Program-made: the position numbers and the translations under genes
Assembly: GCA_001805655.1 (NCBI GenBank)
Contig: MHGR01000123.1
Location: forward strand, 1-14,015
DNA length: 14,015 nucleotides
Direction: 5' to 3'
Origin: Omnitrophica WOR_2 bacterium RIFCSPHIGHO2_02_FULL_52_10
GTDB taxonomy: Bacteria; Omnitrophota; Gorgyraeia; Zapsychrales; Zapsychraceae
Shown: in pieces, positions 4,311 through 12,112 of the stretch
How positions within the stretch are numbered: the first letter of the stretch is position 1
How the letters are laid out: each line of letters starts with the position of its first letter
The notes under the pieces: model-generated
The model's input: the letters and a program-made list of their open reading frames with translations, nothing else
Databases searched by the model: none
Told to the model about the DNA's origin: nothing

Positions 4311-4922
4311 ATGAATGGGCGGGGGAATCTTTCCCGCATTATCGGGAAAGAATGCTACAAGCAATTGAAAGCGAGTCAATCATTGGATTTTGAACGCATG
4401 TGGACCAAGGCCTTAAGGCACACCGAGATCCTCCGCGCGCGGGTGCAGGCCCTGTCGCAGATCGGGGACACGCAGGTGCCCTACGTGCTTTTGTCCGAAT
4501 CCTCCATCAATGTCGGCGACACGGTGGTGCGCAAGGGGGAAGTGCTGGTCCAGAAGCCTGCTTTGATCATCCCGCCCAACAATCCCCAATTCAAGGGCTT
4601 TGAGTTTGAAGAAAACGGAGAGGATTTCAACGAGAATTCCCTGATCAACTTCCTGATTGTCAGGGGGATCAGCTTTCCATCGCTGCGCTATGACAACCGG
4701 ACAAGCTCCCTTGATGTTTTTGAAGGCAAGCTTTCGGCCGCGATCAAACATTATGAAAAGATCATGCAGCAGCGGGAGGAGGTCCGCACGGGACTGTTGA
4801 TCGGCCCCGAGGAATGCTGGCAATTTTCCATTCTGATTTTTATTTGCTCCCAGATCATCCGGAACGCGGACCAGGACATTCGCAAGCTGCTGGACGAGTA
4901 CCATAAACGGAAAGAAACGTGA
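4311..4922 (+). CDS. Unknown cytoplasmic protein upstream of M16 peptidase
   Basis: This 203-residue protein has no family I can name. It has no signal peptide. The middle contains a compact strand-rich stretch (TQVPYVLLSESSINVGDTVVRKGEVLVQKPALIIPPNNPQFKG cut into VGDTVVRKG and QKPALIIPP blocks), an acidic link (FEENGEDFNEN), then helical C-terminal parts ending in charged KLLDEYHKRKET. The start is uncertain. ATG 4311 abuts the previous TAG with GGAAG about 11 bases upstream; ATG 4398 (residue 30) is the alternative. A 9-bp hairpin, TCTTTCCCG/CGGGAAAGA (4328-4351), sits in the first codons. Only 3 bases separate its TGA from the peptidase start, so the two are probably co-transcribed. Base composition becomes GC-rich from about 4370 on. 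Confidence 0.72.
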   Translation: MNGRGNLSRIIGKECYKQLKASQSLDFERMWTKALRHTEILRARVQALSQIGDTQVPYVLLSESSINVGDTVVRKGEVLVQKPALIIPPNNPQFKGFEFEENGEDFNENSLINFLIVRGISFPSLRYDNRTSSLDVFEGKLSAAIKHYEKIMQQREEVRTGLLIGPEECWQFSILIFICSQIIRNADQDIRKLLDEYHKRKET

Positions 4923-4925
4923 CCC

Positions 4926-7532
4926 ATGCGTAGATTATTCATCATTTTCCTGGCGGCCTTTCATCTCATCCTAATTCCCCACGGCTTCTCCCATGCCGGG
5001 ATTAGCCCCGCTTCGAAAATTGTCCTGGATAACGGCCTGACGGTCCTGGTCACAGAAATGCCTTCCAGCCCGGTTGTTTCGGTGTACGCCCTCGTCAAAA
5101 CCGGCTCAGCCACCGAGGGAGAATACCTGGGGACGGGGATATCGCATTTTCTTGAGCACATGCTTTTTAAGGGTACGCACGGACGCGGGGTCGGTGAGAT
5201 CGCCGCCAAGATTCAGGCCGTCGGCGGGGAAATTAACGCCGCCACGGGGAAAGATTACACGATTTACACCATCACCGTGCCCTTCGAGCAGTTTGATACC
5301 GCGCTGGATATTTTGGTCGACATGCTCATGCACGCGACCATGGAGCCCGAAGAGGTCGAGCGCGAGCGCAATGTCATCATCAGCGAAATGAAGATGCACG
5401 ATGATGACCCTGATAGCAAGCTCCAGGAAATCGTCTACAAAAATGTTTATCTGAATCATCCCTACCGCCATCCGATCATCGGTTATGAAACGGCGCTCGC
5501 CGGCCTGACCCGCGAGGACTTGCTCGCGTATTACCATCGTTTTTATGTTCCCAACAATACAGTTGTATCGATCACCGGCAACATCGATACGGAGGAAGTC
5601 ACGGCGAAGGTCCGGGAGGCATTCAAGGATTTTAAGCGCGGGCGCTCGCTGGCGCGCAATCTCCCGCAGGAGCCGGCGCAGATCAGCCGCCGGGATTATG
5701 AAGAGGAATATCCGACGGACCTCGCGCGGTTATCGATGTCGTTTCGGGGGATCAGCCTCTTGCATCCGGATCTCTATGCCCTGGATGTCCTCGCCGGCAT
5801 CCTGGGCCAGGGGAGGAGTTCGCGGTTATACTTGCAGGTTTATAAAAAGGAAGGGCTGGTGCACAGCATAGCGGCCTACAATTACACGCCCGTGGACCAG
5901 GGGCTTTTCAGCATTGATTGCCTGCTGGAGGAAGAAAAGATCGGGGACACAGTCGCTTCCGTCCTGGCGCAGATTGAGCGGATCAAGCAGTCGGGTGTGC
6001 GCGGCGAAGAGTTGGAGAAGATCAAGCAGCAAGTCAAGAGCGAGCATGTCCTCAACCACCAAACAGCCGCCGGCGTTAATTTTTCCCAGGTTATAGACGA
6101 GGCCTATGCCGGAGATCCGCAATTCTCCCAAAAGTATGTCGACGCCATTGCCCAGGTGACGCCGGAGGACATTAAGCGCGTGGCCAACACCTATCTTGTT
6201 GAATCCGCGCTCACGACCGTGGCCTTGAAGCCGAAGAGGGAAAAGCCCGTTGCGGCCGTCGGGGAGGAGCAACCGCACGCCGGCGCTATTGAAAAGCATG
6301 TGTTCGAAAATGGGCTGACCGTTCTGGTCCGGGAGGATCATGCGTTCCCCCTGATTTCTCTGCAATTGTCGGCGCAGGGCGGCCTCAGGCAGGAGACGGT
6401 GGAGCTCAACGGCCTTTCGCAGATGACGGCCTCGGCGTGGATCAAAGGGACTAAAGCGCATACCGCCGATCAGATTGCGGAGCTGACCGAAGGCCTGGGA
6501 ATGGACTTGGGGAGTTTTTCCGGACGCAACAGTTTCGGCCTGGAAATGGAATTCCTCAAAGAGCAATGGCCGGCCGCGCTGGACCTGTTAAAAGAGCTGA
6601 TCGTCCATCCGACTTTTCCTGATGAAGAGATCGTGAAGGTAAAGGAAGCAATGAAAGCCGCCATCCGCCAGCGAGAGGACAGCATTTTTGCATTTTCCGC
6701 GCTTGCCCTGAAAAAAAAATTATTCCCGGGCCATCCCTACAGCATGGAAGAAGAAGGGACCATGGAGTCGGTGGAGGCGATCCGGCGTGAGGATTTGGTT
6801 ACGTTTTATGAGCGCTTTGCCGTGCCGGACAATATGGTTCTGTCGGTTTTCGGCGATATCGATGCCGGCGACGTTTTGAGCGACCTGAAAAAGAATCTTG
6901 GAGGGATGGAGAGGCGTCCGGTGACATTGGAATCCCGCGCCGCGGTTCCCCTCGATGGGGCCCGCGAGCAAAAGCTGGTCATGGATAAAGAGCAGGCGAT
7001 GGTGCTTTTCGGGTTTCACGGCGCGGCCCTGGGAGAAGATGATACCTATGGCCTGGAAATAGCGACCGCGATCCTGGGTTCTCCGTTCAGTGGACGCATG
7101 TTCAACAATATCCGGGAACAACTGGGGCACGCCTATACCCTAGGCGGGAATTATGTGCCCGGGTTGGATGTCGGTCTGGTCTATTTTTACGTCATGACCA
7201 ACGATGAAGAAATCGGGAAGGTAAGCGAGTTATTGAAAAAGGAAATCGGGTCGATGCAAACTGAACTCGTTTCCGAAAAGGAGCTTAATGACATCAAAAC
7301 ATATTTGAAAGGGGCATTCCGCGCGTCACAGGAAACCAACAGCGCGCTGGCCTTCATGGCGGGCTTGGACGAGCTGTACGGGTTTGGGTTTGAGAAATAT
7401 CTCCGGTACGATGCCAAGATCGATCGGGTGACTCGCGAAGAAGTCCGCGACATTGCCAAGCGGTATTTTGACCTGGGGAAGGCCGCCATGGTCGTGACCA
7501 GGCCGAGAGAAAAGGCGGCCATGGTCCCTTGA
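4926..7532 (+). CDS. Exported two-domain M16 family zinc peptidase
   Basis: An 868-residue insulinase/pitrilysin-type metallopeptidase. Residues 1-24 form a signal peptide (MRRLFIIFLAAFHLILIPHG, ending near SHA). The first M16 half (about 30-440) carries the inverted zinc motif HFLEH (H74, E77, H78) and the distal zinc ligand E154 (NVIISEMKMH), exactly 76 residues after H78 as the family requires. The second half (about 455-860) repeats the fold (VFENGLTVLVREDHAFPLISL) but has LSQMTASAWIKGT in place of HxxEH, so it is the usual non-catalytic partner. GHAYTLGGNYVPG near 735 matches the conserved substrate-side loop. It is likely periplasmic and degrades peptides or small proteins held in the chamber between the halves. 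It follows the unknown gene at 4311 by 3 bases; ATG is the only sensible start for the signal peptide. Confidence 0.95.
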   Translation: MRRLFIIFLAAFHLILIPHGFSHAGISPASKIVLDNGLTVLVTEMPSSPVVSVYALVKTGSATEGEYLGTGISHFLEHMLFKGTHGRGVGEIAAKIQAVGGEINAATGKDYTIYTITVPFEQFDTALDILVDMLMHATMEPEEVERERNVIISEMKMHDDDPDSKLQEIVYKNVYLNHPYRHPIIGYETALAGLTREDLLAYYHRFYVPNNTVVSITGNIDTEEVTAKVREAFKDFKRGRSLARNLPQEPAQISRRDYEEEYPTDLARLSMSFRGISLLHPDLYALDVLAGILGQGRSSRLYLQVYKKEGLVHSIAAYNYTPVDQGLFSIDCLLEEEKIGDTVASVLAQIERIKQSGVRGEELEKIKQQVKSEHVLNHQTAAGVNFSQVIDEAYAGDPQFSQKYVDAIAQVTPEDIKRVANTYLVESALTTVALKPKREKPVAAVGEEQPHAGAIEKHVFENGLTVLVREDHAFPLISLQLSAQGGLRQETVELNGLSQMTASAWIKGTKAHTADQIAELTEGLGMDLGSFSGRNSFGLEMEFLKEQWPAALDLLKELIVHPTFPDEEIVKVKEAMKAAIRQREDSIFAFSALALKKKLFPGHPYSMEEEGTMESVEAIRREDLVTFYERFAVPDNMVLSVFGDIDAGDVLSDLKKNLGGMERRPVTLESRAAVPLDGAREQKLVMDKEQAMVLFGFHGAALGEDDTYGLEIATAILGSPFSGRMFNNIREQLGHAYTLGGNYVPGLDVGLVYFYVMTNDEEIGKVSELLKKEIGSMQTELVSEKELNDIKTYLKGAFRASQETNSALAFMAGLDELYGFGFEKYLRYDAKIDRVTREEVRDIAKRYFDLGKAAMVVTRPREKAAMVP

Positions 7533-7572
7533 TTGCTGCCGCACCGGGAAAACGCACTTTCCGTTGTTTACT

Positions 7573-7600
7573 TTGACCGAAAAGAATGATAGATTAAATC
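7573..7600 (+). promoter_or_regulatory. Possible promoter for the secretion ATPase
   Basis: TTGACC (7573-7578), a 16-base spacer, then TAAATC (7595-7600) in a locally AT-rich stretch between GC-rich flanks. The -10 is weak, so this is tentative. TTTACT (7568-7573) with TAGATT (7590-7595) is an alternative reading. Confidence 0.3.
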
Positions 7601-7663
7601 GTTTATGTTCATGGAAATAAAAGCCGCCGCGCGCGGGGCGCCGAAGGATTGCCGCGTTAAAAG

Positions 7664-9013
7664 ATGAATCAAGCAGATTGCAATAATTTGGAGTCCCGAT
7701 TGATCCAGGCCTTGGCCGGGAAAATGAACCTCCTGAATACCCAGTCGGAAAGGGAAGAGCTGGTTGAAGAGGCGCTAAAAGGCATTTTAAGCAACGGGGA
7801 ATTCCCCAAGCTCAAAGCTGAGCTTGAGCAGGAAGAGGCGCGCGTTCAGTTCATCACGAATTTTCTCTCGTACGGGATCATCACCGAAATCTTATGCGAT
7901 GGGTGCGTGGAAGACATCGTTATCAATAACCTCAAACCCATCTATATCCATCACAGCGAAAAAGGGTTCATACCGACCCAGAAAAGCTTTTCGAACCAGC
8001 GGGAAATCACTGCCTTCATCCAAAAGCTGCTTTTGTTTTCCGGCAAATCCTCATCGGGAAAAATCATAAATCTCGAACTGCCCAACCTGGAAGGGCGCGT
8101 GAACATCGCCTATTCGCCGTTTGGGCCCCAGATCACCATTGCCAAGGCCAAGGTGACCCCCTTAAGCATCATTGACCTGATCCGGATCGGCAGCATGAAT
8201 TATGAAGTGGCCGCCCAGTTGTGGCTGTACCTGGAAGGGATGGCGATCCGGCCGGCTAACATCATGATTGCCGGCGGGCCCGGCGTGGGCAAAACCACCC
8301 TTCTCAATGCCTTGTTTAGTTTTCTCCCCGAGTCTGACCGCATTGTCGTGATTGAAGACACGCTGGAGCTGAATACCTTCCTTGAGGACAGCTGCTCCCG
8401 GCTCGAGAGCGACAGCGACCTCACCCTGGCGGACCTTGTAAAGAACAGCCTACGCATGCGCCCGGAGCGGATCATCATCGGTGAGGTGCGCGGGATTGAG
8501 GCGCGCGACATGATTACGGCCTGCAATATCGGGAAATACTGCATCGGGACAATTCACGCCCTGACATCCCGGGAGGCGATCATCCGCCTGCAGAATGAGC
8601 CCATGAATATCCCCCAGATGCTGGTGAACCTGATCGATGTGTTCATCGTTCTGAAGCGTTATCATGTCAAGGACAGGATGTTCCGCGTCGTGGATGAAAT
8701 CAGCGAAACCAGCGGGATGGAGCAGGTGAAGATTCTGTTGTCCCAGGTCTATAAATATGATTACGATACCCAGCAGATGAAGCAGTTGACCCCCAGCACC
8801 GTCTACCGCGACCGGCTGGCCAAGCAATCCGGTCTCACGCCGCGGGAGATCATGCAGGAACATCTGTTGAGGGCCTTCCTGCTGGAACAGCTGGACAAGC
8901 GGGACATGAGCTCGATGAAGGAGGTTTCCACCTTCTGCCGGGCGTACAGCAAAAATCCGGATGAGGCGACGGCGAGCCTCGGCTTTGACCGCACGGAATT
9001 GCTGCGCGGTTAA
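7664..9013 (+). CDS. FlaI/CpaF-like type II/IV secretion ATPase
   Basis: A 449-residue hexameric-ATPase family protein that powers pilus or secretion machines at the inner membrane. The N-terminal domain (about 60-190) has the family signature IITEILCDGCVEDIVINN. The ATPase core shows Walker A GGPGVGKT (204-211, K210), the Asp box VVIEDTLELN, Walker B RIIIGEVRG (E274) and the His box GTIHA (H298). The C-terminal stretch (YKYDYDTQQMKQL, then SGLTPREIMQEHLLRAFLLEQL) recalls archaeal FlaI/ArlI-type ATPases more than CpaF. No TadB/TadC-type membrane partner or pilin lies beside it, so it is an orphan in this window. The Shine-Dalgarno sequence is weak (GAAGGA about 15 bases upstream). A short upstream frame (7605-7667) overlaps its ATG as ATGA, so translation may be coupled. 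Confidence 0.92.
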   Translation: MNQADCNNLESRLIQALAGKMNLLNTQSEREELVEEALKGILSNGEFPKLKAELEQEEARVQFITNFLSYGIITEILCDGCVEDIVINNLKPIYIHHSEKGFIPTQKSFSNQREITAFIQKLLLFSGKSSSGKIINLELPNLEGRVNIAYSPFGPQITIAKAKVTPLSIIDLIRIGSMNYEVAAQLWLYLEGMAIRPANIMIAGGPGVGKTTLLNALFSFLPESDRIVVIEDTLELNTFLEDSCSRLESDSDLTLADLVKNSLRMRPERIIIGEVRGIEARDMITACNIGKYCIGTIHALTSREAIIRLQNEPMNIPQMLVNLIDVFIVLKRYHVKDRMFRVVDEISETSGMEQVKILLSQVYKYDYDTQQMKQLTPSTVYRDRLAKQSGLTPREIMQEHLLRAFLLEQLDKRDMSSMKEVSTFCRAYSKNPDEATASLGFDRTELLRG

Positions 9014-9048
9014 TCCTTCCTTACCGCAATGACCAATCAATAAAAAAA

Positions 9049-9693
9049 TTAGAGCGCGGCATTGAACAGTTGATACAGCTCCTGCGGACTGTGAATCAGG
9101 AAATCGGGGCGGTGGTTTTCAAGGGCCCGCCGCGAATTGTATCCCCAGGTCACGGCGATCGTGCGGATGCCCGCTTTTTGGGCGGCGATGATATCCCTTG
9201 TTTCGTCGCCGATGTAGATCACATCGGCAATTTTCAGATGCTGTTTATCAATAAGGGTCATCAGGCTGCGGTTCTTGCTCCAGATTTTCGGCGTGGTTTG
9301 GACAAAATCAAAAAAATTGAGGCTGTTATTATCCAGAAAGTTGTGGACGTTTTTCAGCGAATTGGAGGTGAGGATGCCCATTCTGAGTCCCAGGCTTTTC
9401 AGTTGTATGAGGATCTCTTTTAGACCATGGATGGGCTTGATGAGGCCGATTTCCTTATTAAGCTCCCTTTTTGCCTTGGCAATGATTTGAGGGATTTTCA
9501 AAAGCGGGATATTCAGGTGGGCGATGGTTTCCCGGGCGCTTTTGTGCTTGAGTTCCTCCACTTCCTCATCTTCAATTTTCTTAAAGTCGAATTCCACGGA
9601 CAGGCGGTTACCGATTTCCAAAAGTTTGTGAAACGTATCGGCAATCGTGCCGTCAAAATCGAAGATCAGCACATGATTTCTGGGTGATTTCAT
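9049..9693 (-). CDS. HAD-superfamily phosphatase (phosphoglycolate phosphatase-like)
   Basis: A 214-residue cytoplasmic HAD hydrolase with all four motifs: I FDFDGTIAD (nucleophile D12, acid D14), II LTSNS (T109/S110), III K140 in WSKNRS, IV YIGDETRD (D163, D167). A helical cap lies between motifs I and II (about 20-85). It removes phosphate from a small metabolite; the substrate cannot be read from sequence and the phosphoglycolate label is only by resemblance. The start at 9693 is chosen because AGGAAG lies 7 bases upstream on the minus strand and the protein then begins just before motif I. The longer frame from 9729 adds an arginine-rich stretch without support. It converges with the ATPase gene across 35 bases. 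Confidence 0.9.
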   Translation of the reverse strand: MKSPRNHVLIFDFDGTIADTFHKLLEIGNRLSVEFDFKKIEDEEVEELKHKSARETIAHLNIPLLKIPQIIAKAKRELNKEIGLIKPIHGLKEILIQLKSLGLRMGILTSNSLKNVHNFLDNNSLNFFDFVQTTPKIWSKNRSLMTLIDKQHLKIADVIYIGDETRDIIAAQKAGIRTIAVTWGYNSRRALENHRPDFLIHSPQELYQLFNAAL

Positions 9694-9750
9694 CAAATCC
9701 CTTCCTAGGCGGCGGGGGACCCGCAGCATTCAACCTTAATTGTTGGGAAG

Positions 9751-9780
9751 AGTATAGCATTGACTCCTCAGGCTTATCAA
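9751..9780 (-). promoter_or_regulatory. Promoter for the HAD phosphatase
   Basis: On the minus strand, TTGATA (9780-9775), an 18-base spacer, then TATACT (9756-9751), with TG one base before the -10 (extended -10). This predicts a start near 9744 and a leader of about 50 bases. Confidence 0.7.
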
Positions 9781-9884
9781 GATTAACTTTAAGAGTATTA
9801 CCTGGCGGGATGTCCGCGAGTAGAATTTCAGTGCCCACAGGGCAGGCGGGGCCTTGACGTCAACAGAGGTTTGCTAATATTTAG

Positions 9885-9913
9885 TTGACAAAAACAAAAA
9901 TTTTATGCATACT
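9885..9913 (+). promoter_or_regulatory. Promoter for the cold-shock protein
   Basis: Consensus TTGACA (9885-9890), a 17-base AT-rich spacer, then CATACT (9908-9913). Together with the minus-strand promoter at 9751-9780 it makes the 9694-10034 gap a divergent promoter region. Nothing else is recognised between them. Confidence 0.75.
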
Positions 9914-10034
9914 TTTATTTGAAGTAAATAAGGAGTAGAAGGTTTGATGCATCAGTTGAGAATCGCAGCACACGCACCACGTTCTTTCTTTCTGCTGTTA
10001 TTTACTGAATCTCGAAGAAAGGAGGAGGTAAGTA
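9914..10034 (+). promoter_or_regulatory. Long 5' leader of the cold-shock gene
   Basis: About 115 untranslated bases separate the predicted start from the ATG, ending in the strong Shine-Dalgarno GGAGGAGG. Long leaders of this kind act as temperature-responsive RNA structures in cspA-type genes of other bacteria. I could not fold this one, so the role is inference. Confidence 0.4.
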
Positions 10035-10238
10035 ATGGCAAAAGGAAAAGTTAAGTGGTTCAGTAACCAAAAAGGTTACGGTTTTATCACGCCTGAAAAC
10101 GGCAATGATGTGTTTGTTCATCACAGCGCGATTCAGGGGGAAGGCTACAAGACTTTAGAGGAAGGCCAAGAAGTTGAATTCGAAGTGACGACCGGCCCTA
10201 AAGGAGAGCAAGCCACCAACGTTGTAAAGCTCAGTTAA
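10035..10238 (+). CDS. Cold-shock domain protein (CspA family)
   Basis: A 67-residue single cold-shock domain, the normal family length. RNP1 is KGYGFI (13-18) and RNP2 is VFVHHS (26-31). The N-terminus [16 protein letters not shown] and the C-terminus [11 protein letters not shown] are canonical. It binds single-stranded RNA or DNA in the cytoplasm and melts structure, as an RNA chaperone. It is transcribed alone from the promoter at 9885 and ends at an intrinsic terminator, so it is a monocistronic gene. Which csp paralogue it corresponds to cannot be told. Confidence 0.97.
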   Translation: MAKGKVKWFSNQKGYGFITPENGNDVFVHHSAIQGEGYKTLEEGQEVEFEVTTGPKGEQATNVVKLS

Positions 10239-10246
10239 ACCAAATC

Positions 10247-10279
10247 AAAAAGCCCGGCAATTTTTGCCGGGCTTTTTTT
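10247..10279 (+). terminator. Intrinsic terminator after the cold-shock gene
   Basis: AAAGCCCGGCAA (10249-10260), loop TTT, TTGCCGGGCTTT (10264-10275), then a T-run to 10279. The A-run on the left arm makes it potentially bidirectional, serving the converging minus-strand gene as well. Confidence 0.93.
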
Positions 10280-10297
10280 AGGGTTTTTTCAGGTCTT

Positions 10298-11095
10298 TTA
10301 ACCGGCCAGCTGCATCTCGCCCCAAACCGGTATGTGATCGCTTGGTTTTCGGTTAACCACCTTGCCCGAATTGATCACGCTCATTCCCTTGATAAAAATG
10401 TGGTCCAAGGCCGCCCGTTTATTCAACAGGTACCAGTATTTATAGGTCCATCCGATGGATTCTGTCGCGCTTTCAAAAGCGGCCTCTTTGAGCGGCTCCA
10501 GAAAAGTCCTGCGGCTCGATTTGCTGAAGGTGTTGAAGTCTCCGGCCACAACGCAGTTTTTCACGGAGGGCTCAATCGCGCTGAGGATATGATTGATCAG
10601 CACGCGCCTCTGCCGGCGGCGGGTATAAATTTTCATGTGGATGCTGAATACGGATATTTTGGCCCCGTTCACGGATATCGTGGCGTTGACCGCGATCCGT
10701 TGTAATTTGCCGGCTCCCGCTTTCGGGAGAATGATCTTCCGGTCGCTGAGGATCGGCCATTTGGAAAGGATGGCGTTACCGAAATCCTTGGTGCTTCGGG
10801 GGTGATGAATGGCCGGGTAGTACACGTAATTATATTTCAGGGACCGCGCGATCAGGTCCACTCCGCGGTGGTCCATTTCCTGAAGGCAGAGGATATCCGC
10901 GTCATTGAGGTCGCGATGGCCGGTCAGCAAATCGATGGCCTTTTCGGTTTCTCTGGCCAGGCGGATATTGTACGTAATGACCTTAAGGGTCCCTTGAAAA
11001 TCAGGTTTATGGGACAAGGAGTCAAGGGACACGTATCTGGGATAACGGGGATGCGTGTAGTTGTGTCTGGTTTTACCAAAGCGCAGGCGTATCAT
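10298..11095 (-). CDS. Endonuclease/exonuclease/phosphatase (EEP) family protein
   Basis: A 265-residue protein of the DNase I-like metal-dependent phosphodiesterase fold. Motifs in order: TYNIR (41-45, N43), CLQEMD (E73), SIHM (H153), AGDFNTF (D186, N188), LDHIF (230-234) and SDHIPV (D253, H254). These are the metal and phosphate ligands of the family. Substrates in relatives range from DNA to phospholipids and inositol phosphates, so the substrate is open. There is no signal peptide; the N-terminus is basic (MIRLRFGKTRHNYTHPRYPR), which could favour nucleic acid or membrane contact. The Shine-Dalgarno sequence is weak. It has its own promoter, divergent from the repair cluster, and converges on the cold-shock terminator. 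Confidence 0.9.
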   Translation of the reverse strand: MIRLRFGKTRHNYTHPRYPRYVSLDSLSHKPDFQGTLKVITYNIRLARETEKAIDLLTGHRDLNDADILCLQEMDHRGVDLIARSLKYNYVYYPAIHHPRSTKDFGNAILSKWPILSDRKIILPKAGAGKLQRIAVNATISVNGAKISVFSIHMKIYTRRRQRRVLINHILSAIEPSVKNCVVAGDFNTFSKSSRRTFLEPLKEAAFESATESIGWTYKYWYLLNKRAALDHIFIKGMSVINSGKVVNRKPSDHIPVWGEMQLAG

Positions 11096-11137
11096 AGGAT
11101 TTCATCGCCGGCCGATGGGCCGGAACCTTTAAATATA

Positions 11138-11166
11138 AGTATATATTGATTTTAGGCCATCTTCAA
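11138..11166 (-). promoter_or_regulatory. Promoter for the EEP-family gene
   Basis: On the minus strand, TTGAAG (11166-11161), a 17-base spacer, then TATACT (11143-11138). The predicted start is about 35 bases before the ATG at 11095. Confidence 0.6.
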
Positions 11167-11187
11167 GGACAGGAAGTGGGGAAATTT

Positions 11188-11218
11188 TTGGTTCTATTTT
11201 GGGAATTTTTGCTATAAT
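11188..11218 (+). promoter_or_regulatory. Extended -10 promoter for the exonuclease/glycosylase cluster
   Basis: Perfect TATAAT (11213-11218) preceded by TGC, an extended -10. The best -35 is TTGGTT (11188-11193) with a long 19-base spacer, so the extended -10 probably carries most of the strength. It lies back to back with the EEP promoter. Confidence 0.65.
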
Positions 11219-11296
11219 CAACGGAAGATTCCCGCTCGAACATACTGGTCATTGCGGCCCATCGGTTTCGTAGGCAAAGGAGTACCGTAAGAAGTT

Positions 11297-12112
11297 ATGA
11301 AATTATCCAATCATTTGGTGGTTTTGGACCTTGAAACAACCGGCACCTGGGTTGAAAAGGACAAGATCATAGAAATCGCGATGATCAAGATCAGCCCGCA
11401 GGGGGACAGGGAAATATTTGATAAAAAAGTCAACCCCGAGATGCCGATTCCGCCGGTGGTCACCGAACTGATCGGCATTACGGATGCCGACGTCAAGAAC
11501 GCCCCTAAGTTTGTCGACATTGCCAAGGATGTTCTGGCCTTTATCGGCGGATGCGATCTCGGAGGGTTTAACCTTGCCCGTTTTGATTTGCCGTTACTGC
11601 GTCGCGAAATTCTTGAGGCCGGCTTGAAATTTGACTGGGATAAGGTCAAGGTCTATGATGCGCAGAGCGTCTTTCACCTGAATGAGAAGCGTGACCTCAG
11701 CGCCGCCTATGATTTTTATTGTCATGAAAATCTCCAAAATGCGCACTCGGCCATGGCTGATACCGAGGCGGCCTTTAAGGTTCTGGAAGCCCAGGTCACC
11801 CGCTACGGAGGAGGCGATGACCGGCTGGGATCCTTAAGCCGGTTTAAGTATGAGCAAACGGCCGAATTTGTTGATGGGGAGCGGAAGTTCCGGTGGTGGA
11901 ACGGCAAGGCCTATATGATGTTCGGGAAATACGCCAAGCAATACAGCCTGCAGGAGATTGCCAAGAAGGATCCGGGCTACCTGGAATGGATTCTCTCGGC
12001 GAAATTCAGCGATGAGGTCAAGGCTTTAGTTGCTGATGCTCTTCAAGGACGGTTCCCCGTCTTTGAAGCGAAAGATCAATCCAGTGAGGAGAATGGCGAA
12101 GAAAACATTTAA
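11297..12112 (+). CDS. DnaQ-like DEDDh 3'-5' exonuclease
   Basis: A 271-residue protein. The N-terminal exonuclease domain (about 6-170) shows all four metal-binding acids and the catalytic His: D11 and E13 (VLDLETTG), D97 (NLARFD), H150 and D155 (HSAMAD). The five-residue His-Asp spacing defines the DEDDh class. The C-terminal part (about 185-255: FGKYAKQYSLQEIAKKDPGYLEWIL) is the short GKY/DPGYLxWIL module often found after such exonucleases. It trims 3' ends of single-stranded DNA or mismatches. A replicative epsilon subunit is less likely because of the tail and neighbours. AAGGAG lies 14 bases before the ATG, a long spacing. Its last 20 bases overlap the glycosylase gene in another frame, so the two are probably co-translated. 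Confidence 0.93.
   Translation: MKLSNHLVVLDLETTGTWVEKDKIIEIAMIKISPQGDREIFDKKVNPEMPIPPVVTELIGITDADVKNAPKFVDIAKDVLAFIGGCDLGGFNLARFDLPLLRREILEAGLKFDWDKVKVYDAQSVFHLNEKRDLSAAYDFYCHENLQNAHSAMADTEAAFKVLEAQVTRYGGGDDRLGSLSRFKYEQTAEFVDGERKFRWWNGKAYMMFGKYAKQYSLQEIAKKDPGYLEWILSAKFSDEVKALVADALQGRFPVFEAKDQSSEENGEENI

Noticed and set aside
9005..9026. Terminator between the ATPase and HAD genes
   Set aside because: Only a 5-bp stem with a 12-base loop and no T-run directly after it on the plus strand.
9653..9838. Minus-strand frame upstream of the HAD gene
   Set aside because: It overlaps the HAD start and both promoter elements, and has no ribosome binding site.
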